From positions 1-64,000 of the IMG/VR virus record IMGVR_UViG_3300006925_000014: a stretch of DNA of 64,000 nucleotides; one strand, 5' to 3'. The notes beneath the pieces are model-generated. The model saw nothing but the letters and a program-made list of their open reading frames with translations. It searched no databases and had not been told where the DNA came from. The DNA is from a virus. The translations under genes and the position numbers were made by a program. Of this stretch, positions 58,564 to 64,000 are shown piece by piece. Every line of letters begins with the position of its first letter. Positions within the stretch are counted from its first letter, which is position 1.

Positions 58564-60044
58564 TGACAGATTTAGTAGTTAGACAGAAAAACTATTCCGC
58601 ATTAGAAATTCAGTGTGAACCTCATGTAGCAAATGAATTGAATGATTTCTTCTCGTTTGAAACACCGGGATACAAATACATGCCATCCTACAAGAACGGT
58701 AGATGGGATGGTAAAACACGTTTGTTTAATGTTCGTAATAATGAACTGCCTGTAGGTCTATGGGAGTATCTGTCTGATTTTATTAAACCAAGAAACTATA
58801 CACTTGGTGTGGAGTATGATAATCAGTATGGTACACCTGATGGAAAACTAGCAGTTAGACCCAAAGATGTTTATGATTTTATTCAGAAACTGAACTTACC
58901 TTTTGAAGTGAGGGACTATCAGTTTGATGCTATCTGTCAGGCACTACAGTCCAGACGTGCTATTCTACTGTCACCTACAGGTTCTGGCAAGTCACTAATT
59001 ATCTATGTTTTGATGATGTGGTATCTAGAACATTATAACAAACGGTTGCTTATTGTTGTTCCCACTACTGGTCTTGTTCAGCAGATGTTCTCTGACTTTG
59101 AAAACTATGGGCTTGAAGCAGGTGAAGTCTGTCACAGAATCTATTCTGGTATGCCTAAGCACGATATTAAACAACGTGTATTCATTTCTACATGGCAGTC
59201 AATCTATAAACTACCTAGTGGTTGGTTTGAACAGTTTGGTTGTATCTTTGGTGATGAAGTGCATAACTTCAAAGCAAAATCATTATCTGGTATTATGAAC
59301 AAATCTAGAGAAGCAGAGTTTCGTATTGGATTGACAGGAACGTTAGATGGGACGCAATGTCACAAACTTGTGCTAGAAGGTCTATTTGGTCGTGTTCGTA
59401 AAGTAACCACGACAAAAAAACTTATGGATAATGATACACTTGCAGAACTAAAGATTAATATCCTTGCTCTAAAGTATCCTCCTGAAGTTTGCCGTGATAT
59501 TATAAATACTAAAGATTACCATTATGAAATTGACTACCTTGTTAGTAATATCAAACGTAATAGACTCATTCAAAATCTAGCATTAGATCAGGAAGGCAAT
59601 ACTCTTGTTCTATTTCAGTATGTAGAAAAGCATGGTAAAGTTATCTATGACTTAATCAAGGATAAAGCACATGAACGGCGTAAGGTTTTCTTCGTATCAG
59701 GTGAAGTTGATGCTGAAGTCAGAGAAGAAATACGGGGCATTGTTGAACAACAGAAAAATGCTATCATTGTGGCTAGCCTTGGTACGTTCTCCACGGGTGT
59801 AAATATTCGCAATCTTCATAATATTATTTTTGCATCTCCATCTAAATCACAAGTAAAAGTATTACAGTCTATCGGTCGTGGACTTAGAAAGTCTGAAGAT
59901 GGTAGACCTACAGTGCTTTATGATTTGATGGATGATATGCATTATAGACAGAAAAAGAACTACACACTCTTACATGGTCTGGAAAGAATGAGGATATATA
60001 AGAAAGAAGATTTCTCTTTTGAAATACACGAAATCAAAATGTAG
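58563..60044 (+). CDS. uvsW: DNA/RNA helicase UvsW
   Basis: This 493-residue SF2 helicase is homologous to T4 UvsW, which unwinds branched recombination intermediates and R-loops and switches replication from origin- to recombination-dependent mode. Visible motifs: [16 protein letters not shown] (Walker A, about 136-147), [11 protein letters not shown] (Ia), DEVH at about 231-234 (II), GLTGTLDG (III), [13 protein letters not shown] (IV) and [15 protein letters not shown] (VI). The N-terminal domain ([20 protein letters not shown], then [13 protein letters not shown]) matches UvsW. It follows the PRTase gene in a coupled operon, and a homing endonuclease begins two bases after its stop. Confidence 0.95.
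   Translation: MTDLVVRQKNYSALEIQCEPHVANELNDFFSFETPGYKYMPSYKNGRWDGKTRLFNVRNNELPVGLWEYLSDFIKPRNYTLGVEYDNQYGTPDGKLAVRPKDVYDFIQKLNLPFEVRDYQFDAICQALQSRRAILLSPTGSGKSLIIYVLMMWYLEHYNKRLLIVVPTTGLVQQMFSDFENYGLEAGEVCHRIYSGMPKHDIKQRVFISTWQSIYKLPSGWFEQFGCIFGDEVHNFKAKSLSGIMNKSREAEFRIGLTGTLDGTQCHKLVLEGLFGRVRKVTTTKKLMDNDTLAELKINILALKYPPEVCRDIINTKDYHYEIDYLVSNIKRNRLIQNLALDQEGNTLVLFQYVEKHGKVIYDLIKDKAHERRKVFFVSGEVDAEVREEIRGIVEQQKNAIIVASLGTFSTGVNIRNLHNIIFASPSKSQVKVLQSIGRGLRKSEDGRPTVLYDLMDDMHYRQKKNYTLLHGLERMRIYKKEDFSFEIHEIKM
59501..59508 (+). promoter_or_regulatory. TATAAATA inside uvsW (probably chance)
   Basis: This exact late octamer lies within uvsW codons (ATT ATA AAT ACT), over 500 bases from the next gene start. 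With no gene boundary near, it is probably accidental. A role in late expression of the endonuclease or gp55 cannot be excluded. Confidence 0.2.
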
Positions 60045-60046
60045 AT

Positions 60047-60724
60047 ATGTATAATATGTTTTATATATACGCATATTTGCGCAAAGACGGCACACCTTAC
60101 TATATTGGTAAGGGTAAAGACAATCGAGCATTCTCTAATACTGGTAGAGCTTTCAGGCGACCAAAAGATGAAAATCGTATTGTTATAATGGAATCAAACT
60201 TGACTGAGTTAGGTGCTTTCGCATTAGAGAGAAGATATATAGAATGGTATGGTCGTAAAGATTTAGAAACTGGCACCCTACACAATCGCACGGATGGTGG
60301 TGACGGTATACACGGATACAAACACTCACCTGAGTCCATAAAAAAGATGAGTGAAGCACATAAGGGCAAAAAGCTTTCTGAAGAGCATAAAAGAAAAGTG
60401 AGTGATGCTCTTAGTGGTAGAAAGCTTTCTGAAGAACATAAAAGAAAAATGAGTGAGTTACGCAAGGGTAAAAAGCTTTCTGAAGAGCATAAAAGAAAAG
60501 TGAGTGATGCTCTTAGTGGTAGAAAGCTTTCAGAAGAGCATAAAAGAAAAGTGAGTGATGCTCTTAGTGGTAGAAAGCTTTCTGAAGAACATAAAAGAAA
60601 AATGAGTGCTGCTCAAAAGGGATTCAAACAAGAAATCGTAACTTGCCCTTATTGTCAAAAAACTGGTGGGAAAAACATTATGATGAGGTGGCATTATGAA
60701 AACTGTAAACAAAAAAGAACTTAG
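60047..60724 (+). CDS. GIY-YIG homing endonuclease with NUMOD3 array and zinc finger
   Basis: This is a free-standing homing endonuclease of 225 residues. The GIY-YIG domain (about 1-90) shows [20 protein letters not shown], then the catalytic-region Arg and [12 protein letters not shown] with Glu, and N-TDGGDG. Six NUMOD3 DNA-binding repeats of 17 residues follow ([34 protein letters not shown] and variants, about 92-193). A C-terminal zinc-finger-like CPYC-x12-H-x4-C (about 201-220) ends it. Seg-type enzymes of this family cut a target in related phages lacking the gene and spread by repair. It is inserted between uvsW and a small frameshifted gene. Confidence 0.92.
   Translation: MYNMFYIYAYLRKDGTPYYIGKGKDNRAFSNTGRAFRRPKDENRIVIMESNLTELGAFALERRYIEWYGRKDLETGTLHNRTDGGDGIHGYKHSPESIKKMSEAHKGKKLSEEHKRKVSDALSGRKLSEEHKRKMSELRKGKKLSEEHKRKVSDALSGRKLSEEHKRKVSDALSGRKLSEEHKRKMSAAQKGFKQEIVTCPYCQKTGGKNIMMRWHYENCKQKRT
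60320..60625 (+). repeat. 51-bp tandem repeats encoding NUMOD3 units
   Basis: AAGCTTTCTGAAGA... units start at 60371, 60422, 60473, 60524 and 60575, exactly 51 bases apart and nearly identical in DNA. A diverged first unit lies at 60320-60370. The low synonymous divergence points to recent expansion by unequal recombination, giving an array longer than the one to three NUMOD3 copies common in such enzymes. Confidence 0.9.
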
Positions 60725-60852
60725 AGAAAAAAGCAACTGATCATATAAACTTTCTCTTAGCAAGAGGCTATATAGATGAGAGTCAAAGAGATATAATGAT
60801 AAAAAGATACTACGATCAGTTACTGAAGGATAATGGTTATGTCGGAACTTGA
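60696..60852 (+). pseudogene. Small conserved-looking gene broken by a +1 base in an A6 run
   Basis: ATG 60696, with GAGG 8 bases upstream, opens [12 protein letters not shown] and then stops at 60738 in the current frame. Removing one A from the A6 run (60727-60732) continues it as ATDHINFLLARGYIDESQRD, then IMIKRYYDQLLKDNGYVGT with stop at 60850-60852, a coherent 51-residue helical protein. It would overlap the endonuclease end and the start of the next gene, as usual here. It also fills an otherwise empty 110-base gap. It is either a true frameshift, a programmed shift, or a homopolymer sequencing error. No function is known. Confidence 0.7.
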
Positions 60853-61231
60853 TGATTATGGTGAAGAATTTGAGGATGATCGTCCACGGGTATTCAAACT
60901 GATTACCGGAGAAGAGATTGTTACAACTGTCATTAGAACAGATGATACTTTCTTTGTAATAGAAGTTCCTTTAGAGATTAGATACAATTCTGTTAAGCAA
61001 TCTTTGTTTCTAACCAAATGGATGTTTGGTGCTGACTACTCTAAGGTAATGACCTTGGCAGGTGCTTCTATTGTTTCTGTTTCTACACCTGAAGATATTG
61101 TATCAGAAAACTATGCTGAATACAGGAAACAATTAATTGAAAGTATGTTAGAAGAAAAAGAAGAAGAATCTAAAGAAGAATATGCTCAGATAAATATTGA
61201 GGCTGATGAAGATACACCGACTCTACATTAA
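60839..61231 (+). CDS. Sm-like fold protein of unknown function
   Basis: I prefer ATG 60839, about 10 bases after AAGGA; ATG 60833 is too close to it. The 130-residue protein starts with an acidic segment (SELDDYGEEFEDDRPRV). A compact beta-barrel-like domain follows (VFKLITGEEIVTTVIRTDDT, then FFVIEVPLEIRYNSVKQSLF, LTKWMFGADYSKVMTLAG), and the C-terminal tail is acidic and helical. The short beta-barrel with G-E-I-V after the first strand resembles Sm/LSm-like domains. Proteins of this type lie beside uvsW and gene 55 in marine T4-like phages, and an RNA-binding role would be inference. It ends 137 bases before gp55. Confidence 0.7.
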   Translation: MSELDDYGEEFEDDRPRVFKLITGEEIVTTVIRTDDTFFVIEVPLEIRYNSVKQSLFLTKWMFGADYSKVMTLAGASIVSVSTPEDIVSENYAEYRKQLIESMLEEKEEESKEEYAQINIEADEDTPTLH

Positions 61232-61239
61232 TGTATATT

Positions 61240-61251
61240 CCCCCGGGCCCC
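61240..61251. other. Isolated GC patch in AT-rich leader
   Basis: CCCCCGGGCCCC lies 9 bases after the Sm-like gene stop, within a 136-base AT-rich intergenic region. It cannot form a normal hairpin (no loop). It lies just downstream of the -10 element of the minus-strand promoter at 61264-61292, in the expected initial transcribed region. Its function is unknown. Confidence 0.5.
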
Positions 61252-61263
61252 AAAACCAATAGG

Positions 61264-61292
61264 ATTATATACCAATTTTTATAATTTGTCAA
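61264..61292 (-). promoter_or_regulatory. Perfect sigma70 consensus promoter on the minus strand
   Basis: Read on the minus strand: TTGACA (61292-61287), 17-base spacer, TATAAT (61269-61264). Both hexamers are perfect. Expected start near 61257, running leftward antisense to the Sm-like gene and beyond. No minus-strand gene is visible downstream. It is back-to-back with the gp55 promoter. Confidence 0.7.
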
Positions 61293-61311
61293 GCAAAAAA
61301 ATAACTTGACA
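61287..61311. repeat. Inverted repeat covering both -35 elements
   Basis: TGTCAAG (61287-61293) and CTTGACA (61305-61311) are perfect inverted arms separated by 11 bases (A-rich). Each arm contains the -35 element of one of the two divergent promoters. The symmetry is therefore explained by the two -35 boxes, but it also extends one base and could serve a dimeric regulator. Confidence 0.6.
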
Positions 61312-61334
61312 GATGAATATATTTTTAGTATAAT
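61306..61334 (+). promoter_or_regulatory. Perfect sigma70 consensus promoter before gp55
   Basis: TTGACA (61306-61311), 17-base spacer, TATAAT (61329-61334); the gp55 ATG is at 61368. A perfect consensus promoter implies strong early transcription of the late sigma factor gene by unmodified host RNA polymerase. No late octamer is present. Confidence 0.9.
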
Positions 61335-61367
61335 GTTTAGATTATTAAACCATTTAAGGTATTATGT

Positions 61368-61958
61368 ATGAAACGTAAAGACAGCAATTACATTAACAAT
61401 AAAGAATTTTCACAGGCAGTCTTTACATATGTAGAAGAATGTAATGAATGTAAAAAGAAAGGTATTGAAGTTCCTGTTGTACCTAACTATGTTGCTCTTG
61501 GGTTTCAACAAATTGCTGAAGGGTTATCACACAGACCTAACTTCATTTCCTATTCATATAGAGACGAAATGGTAATGGATGCTGTAGAGAATTGTCTAAA
61601 AGCAATTCGTAACTATAATATTGAGGCTGCTACCCGCACAGGTAATCCTAATGCTTTTGCATATTTTACACAAATCTCCTACTATGCTTTCTTGCGTCGT
61701 ATTGCCAAAGAAAAGAAACAGCAAGAAATTAAAGATATTTACTTTGAAAATTCCTTTGCGGCTGACTTGATTGAAGGATCATCTAATCAAGATGAAACCT
61801 CACGCCATATCACTCATGCTGCTATTGAATCTGCAAAAATGAAGATGAATGAAAATAAAGAGTTGACAGATGACGAATATATTGCTATGCTAGAGGATAG
61901 TTTACCTAAAAAACGTATTCGCAAAACTAACGACTCTGATATAACGGAATTCCTATAA
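61368..61958 (+). CDS. 55: Late transcription sigma factor gp55
   Basis: This 196-residue homologue of T4 gp55 (185 residues) is the small sigma factor that directs host RNA polymerase to TATAAATA late promoters. Conserved pattern: YINNKEFSQAVFTYVEECNE (about 7-26), VPNYVALGFQQIAEGLSHRP, NFISYSYRDEMVMDAVENCL, KAIRNYNIEAATRTGNPNAF and AYFTQISYYAFLRRIAKEKK (about 60-125). This is the region 2-like part of sigma that melts the -10. The C-terminal tail KKRIRKTNDSDITEFL ends in an acidic hydrophobic peptide like the beta-flap and sliding-clamp-binding ends of T4 late factors. At least nine intergenic target promoters are in this window. Confidence 0.95.
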   Translation: MKRKDSNYINNKEFSQAVFTYVEECNECKKKGIEVPVVPNYVALGFQQIAEGLSHRPNFISYSYRDEMVMDAVENCLKAIRNYNIEAATRTGNPNAFAYFTQISYYAFLRRIAKEKKQQEIKDIYFENSFAADLIEGSSNQDETSRHITHAAIESAKMKMNENKELTDDEYIAMLEDSLPKKRIRKTNDSDITEFL

Positions 61959-61959
61959 T

Positions 61960-63012
61960 ATGAAAATTGCTCTACTGAACGATACCCATTGCGGCATTCG
62001 TAACTCTGGTGATATCTTTCTTGATAATGCTGCTAAATTTTATGATGAAGTGTTCTTTCCTTATGTGAAAGAGCATAATATCAAGCAGATTGTTCATTTA
62101 GGAGACTACTATGACAACCGTAAAGCAATCAATATCAAAGCTTTACACCACAATAGAAAGCACTTTCTTGAGCCTATGCGAGAATTGGGAATTAGAATGG
62201 ATATTATTCCCGGTAATCATGATACTTATTATAAAGATACCAATAATCCAAACTCTCTCAAGGAGCTACTCGGGTTCTTTATCAATGAAGTTGCAATCAT
62301 TGAAAAAGCCAAAGTATTGACATATGATAACCTCAAGTTTGCCTTGGTGCCTTGGATAAATAAAAGTAACTATGAAGAAACTATGGATTTTGTCCGTAAC
62401 TGTAAGGCGGATATTTTAGGTGGTCACCTTGAACTAAGTGGGTTTGATATGATGCGTGGCCTTAAAAATGAACACGGGATGGACCCTTCCCCATTTAAAA
62501 GGTTTGATATGGTTTTTTCTGGTCACTACCATACAAAATCTAATATTGATAATATTCATTATCTTGGCACTCAACTAGAATTCTTCTGGTCTGATGCTGG
62601 TGATAAGAAGCATTTTCATGTTTTAGATACAGAAACCCGTGAGCTATCAGCAATTCACAACCCACATACTCTCTTCAAAAAAATTGTTTACAATGATGAA
62701 AAATACGAGTATAATAGTGTTCAGAATTTGAAAGATAAGTTTGTAAAAGTAGTTGTGGTAAAGAAAACTAATCCTAAGATGTTTGAAGACTTTATTGATA
62801 TGATTCAAGAGCAAGACATTCATGAACTGAAGATTGCTGAGAACTTTGATGATGTTTTGTCTGATGTTGATGATGCTAAGATTTCTTTAGAAGACACCAC
62901 AACACTGCTAGATAGTTATGTAGATGCTATTAGAACTGATCTAAGTAAAGATAGATTGAAAACTGATATGCGAAATCTCTACAATCAAGCGCAGACATTG
63001 GAATTAGTATGA
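61960..63012 (+). CDS. 47: Recombination nuclease subunit gp47 (Mre11-like)
   Basis: This 350-residue homologue of T4 gp47 (339 residues) is the metallophosphoesterase nuclease of the gp46/gp47 (Rad50/Mre11-like) complex that resects DNA ends for recombination-dependent replication. Phosphoesterase motifs are visible: LLNDTHCGIR (Asp8, His10), IVHLGDYYDNRK (about 44-55), IIPGNHDTYY (about 84-93), ILGGHLELSGFD and VFSGHYHTKSN (about 184-194). The C-terminal helical region would contact gp46, whose gene is not yet reached in this window. Its ATG follows the gp55 stop by one base, and it shares the gp55 transcription unit. Confidence 0.95.
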   Translation: MKIALLNDTHCGIRNSGDIFLDNAAKFYDEVFFPYVKEHNIKQIVHLGDYYDNRKAINIKALHHNRKHFLEPMRELGIRMDIIPGNHDTYYKDTNNPNSLKELLGFFINEVAIIEKAKVLTYDNLKFALVPWINKSNYEETMDFVRNCKADILGGHLELSGFDMMRGLKNEHGMDPSPFKRFDMVFSGHYHTKSNIDNIHYLGTQLEFFWSDAGDKKHFHVLDTETRELSAIHNPHTLFKKIVYNDEKYEYNSVQNLKDKFVKVVVVKKTNPKMFEDFIDMIQEQDIHELKIAENFDDVLSDVDDAKISLEDTTTLLDSYVDAIRTDLSKDRLKTDMRNLYNQAQTLELV

Positions 63013-63239
63013 AGAGATATTCTCTTAAAGGATTTATTGAGGTAGTTGAAAGAGCAGACATTATCTATGGTCAGGTAACACTTAATGCAGCAGATAGAGT
63101 TACTGCTCGTATTAAAAAGAAAACTCTTTTAGCAAGTCTCAAAGCAATTAGGAAACCTTCTCTTTATCAGGAAGAAATTGGATACTATGGTGATTTTCAA
63201 TTTGATCATAAAGGCCGCAAGATACTAAAGGTACTATGA
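63009..63239 (+). CDS. Small basic protein between gp47 and gp46 region
   Basis: This 76-residue protein overlaps the gp47 end by 4 bases (ATGA). It is basic, with YSLKGFIEVVERADIIYGQV, then TARIKKKTLLASLKAIRKPS and a C-terminal GDFQFDHKGRKILKVL. No family was recognised. Similar small proteins are inserted between genes 47 and 46 in several T4-like phages, where T4 itself has 47.1 and 46.1/46.2. It has no signal or membrane segment. Its stop overlaps the next gene's start. Confidence 0.7.
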   Translation: MKRYSLKGFIEVVERADIIYGQVTLNAADRVTARIKKKTLLASLKAIRKPSLYQEEIGYYGDFQFDHKGRKILKVL

Positions 63240-63823
63240 TGGAAATAAAAAATTTTTTAGATAATGATATTTTTTCAGAATTTTTTAAAATTGCATATAT
63301 AATCGATTCATCTTCAACTCTTCCGTGTTTAAAAAACAACTGGTATTACACTAGTGATGGTAAACGTGGAAATATCACAAGATTTTACACAGTAACTAAA
63401 GAAAGTGATAATGTTCTAGAGCAAGAGTTTCACCCTGAATTTGAAAAAGATATTCAAGAACAAATATATTTTTGTTTAAAAAAGGTTTTAGAAAATTATT
63501 CTGACAAGATAGAACAAGCTGGAAAATCTATGGTTGGTAAAAATTTTGATATAGGGGAAACTAAAATTGAATTCCAATACACAGATACTCTTAAATCTCA
63601 CCGTCCACATAAACATGATGAAGATTTAAATGGCACGATTTATGTCTATCCAAAAGAGGCAAAAGGTACAATATTTTTTGAAATGGACCATGAACATATT
63701 ATCCCTTGGGAAATGAATAAATGTTGTTTTCATACAAAAAACATTTTACACACTTTCGAAAATGATTCGGAATATAATAAAAGATTTACTATAAACTTTT
63801 TTGTGAATAAAAAGGTGCTATAA
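63236..63823 (+). CDS. 2-oxoglutarate oxygenase-like protein
   Basis: This 195-residue protein starts at ATG 63236 or the adjacent ATG 63239; both overlap the previous stop. The C-terminal jelly-roll region shows SHRPHKHDEDLNGTIYVYP with candidate iron ligands His127 and an acidic residue (Asp128/Glu129), then GTIFFEMDHEHIIPWEMNKC. It closes with LHTFENDSEYNKRFTINFFV, holding His172 and Arg183, the distal ligand and cosubstrate-binding positions. The strict HxD is not clean, so activity is uncertain. It is AT-richer than gp47. It is the second oxygenase-like gene in the window (the other at 22598); the substrate is unknown. Confidence 0.55.
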   Translation: MMEIKNFLDNDIFSEFFKIAYIIDSSSTLPCLKNNWYYTSDGKRGNITRFYTVTKESDNVLEQEFHPEFEKDIQEQIYFCLKKVLENYSDKIEQAGKSMVGKNFDIGETKIEFQYTDTLKSHRPHKHDEDLNGTIYVYPKEAKGTIFFEMDHEHIIPWEMNKCCFHTKNILHTFENDSEYNKRFTINFFVNKKVL

Positions 63824-64000
63824 TGACAGAAGATATTTTTGACTTTGGTTTTACCGCAGTTTCAGAAGAAGAATTAGAAGTTGTTCAAAAGACTGCTGCA
63901 AGCGCAGAAGAAGCTGCTGCTACAGCAACGTCTTATGAAGACAAACTAAACAAACTCTACAATGCCATCCTCCCACTTCTCTCTAACCTCAAACTTAACC
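63823..64000 (+). CDS. Partial small acidic coiled-coil protein
   Basis: This frame starts at a TAATG overlap with the preceding gene and remains open to the window end, giving 59 residues. It begins MTEDIFDFGFTAVSEEELEV, then VQKTAASAEEAAATATSYED, and DKLNKLYNAILPLLSNLKLN. I associate this 'IFDFGFT.V.E.EL' start and '.KL..LY.AI.PLL.NL' block with small coiled-coil proteins near genes 46/47 of marine T4-like phages. The function is unknown. The C-terminus is outside the window, where gene 46 is expected. Confidence 0.75.
   Translation, partial: MTEDIFDFGFTAVSEEELEVVQKTAASAEEAAATATSYEDKLNKLYNAILPLLSNLKLN

Noticed and set aside
59501-59508. Late promoter in uvsW as a regulator of gp55
   Set aside because: It is far from any start and lies in ordinary codons; several such octamers are expected by chance in 64 kb of AT-rich DNA.
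60100-60465. Long minus-strand open frames opposite the homing endonuclease
   Set aside because: They mirror the 51-bp NUMOD3 repeats, have no ribosome site and give repetitive Leu/Ser-rich protein. They would lie on the possible antisense RNA, but coding potential is not supported.
60320-60625. CRISPR-like regular spacing of repeats
   Set aside because: The period is constant at 51 bp without unique spacers, in frame, and encodes NUMOD3 repeats.
1-64000. tRNA genes and rRNA
   Set aside because: I saw no cloverleaf with GTTC-A-C T-arm and CCA end in any intergenic gap; gaps are too short for tRNAs except 61232-61367, which holds promoters.

Overview
The window is about 64 kb of a T4-like (tevenvirus-type) contractile-tailed bacteriophage genome. 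Almost every core T4 virion gene can be recognised: gp4, gp48/54, gp53, gp27, gp5, gp25, gp6, gp8, gp13-gp23 and gp67. They are followed by UvsY, UvsW, the late sigma factor gp55 and gp47. The AT-rich composition, a DUF4815 tail protein, modular 'DSA..' fibre proteins and oxygenase-like accessory genes resemble marine T4-like phages of the cyanophage/pelagiphage sort. No photosynthesis or other host-diagnostic gene is present, so the host is not identified. All genes lie on the + strand except gp4 and a fragment beside it at the left edge. Genes are packed with TAATG stop/start overlaps, and no gene-free stretch exceeds about 140 bases.

Layout. 1-477 (-): head completion gp4 and a 5' gene fragment. 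525-12873: baseplate hub and wedge, with gp48/54-like, an enlarged gp53, gp27, a split gp5 (OB-fold gene and needle gene separated by a small unknown gene, a CHAP hydrolase and an amidase), an unknown, gp25, gp6 and a gp7-like protein. 12917-22120: a fibre-like protein, gp8, a 1753-residue DUF4815 protein and two small or unknown proteins. 22135-23915: an AT-richer accessory block (unknown, oxygenase-like, glycosyltransferase-like). 23926-35974: a first run of tail-fibre and adhesin genes. 35984-38511: neck and tail completion gp13-gp15. 38520-47101: a second fibre run, including a 1448-residue fibre with a cupredoxin-like domain, a LamG-like protein, a double glycine-rich adhesin and a C1q-like protein. 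47182-57680: packaging, tail and head, with gp16, a membrane protein, gp17, gp18, gp19, gp20, gp67, a gp68-position protein, gp21, gp22, gp23 and a tube-fold gp3-position protein. 57726-64000: recombination and transcription, with UvsY, a phosphoribosyltransferase, UvsW, a GIY-YIG homing endonuclease, a frameshifted small gene, an Sm-like protein, gp55, gp47 and small genes.

Regulation is readable. The T4 late promoter octamer TATAAATA stands before gp48, gp4 (minus strand), gp25, the 12917 fibre, the 25090 fibre, gp16, gp18, gp67 and the post-gp23 gene, and its sigma factor gp55 is in the same window. Replication-side genes instead have sigma70-type promoters, before uvsY and a perfect-consensus one before gp55. 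The gp55 promoter is back-to-back with an equally perfect minus-strand promoter that has no minus-strand gene to drive. Clear hairpin terminators follow gp19 and gp23.

Most unusual points: the hub locus carries three different candidate peptidoglycan-degrading domains in separate polypeptides; a copper-site-like cupredoxin domain lies inside a tail fibre; a divergent consensus promoter pair points antisense over the uvsW-gp55 interval; a small gene beside a homing endonuclease is broken by one extra A in an A6 run; and a 19-bp direct repeat with an orphan start codon flanks the last adhesin cassette.
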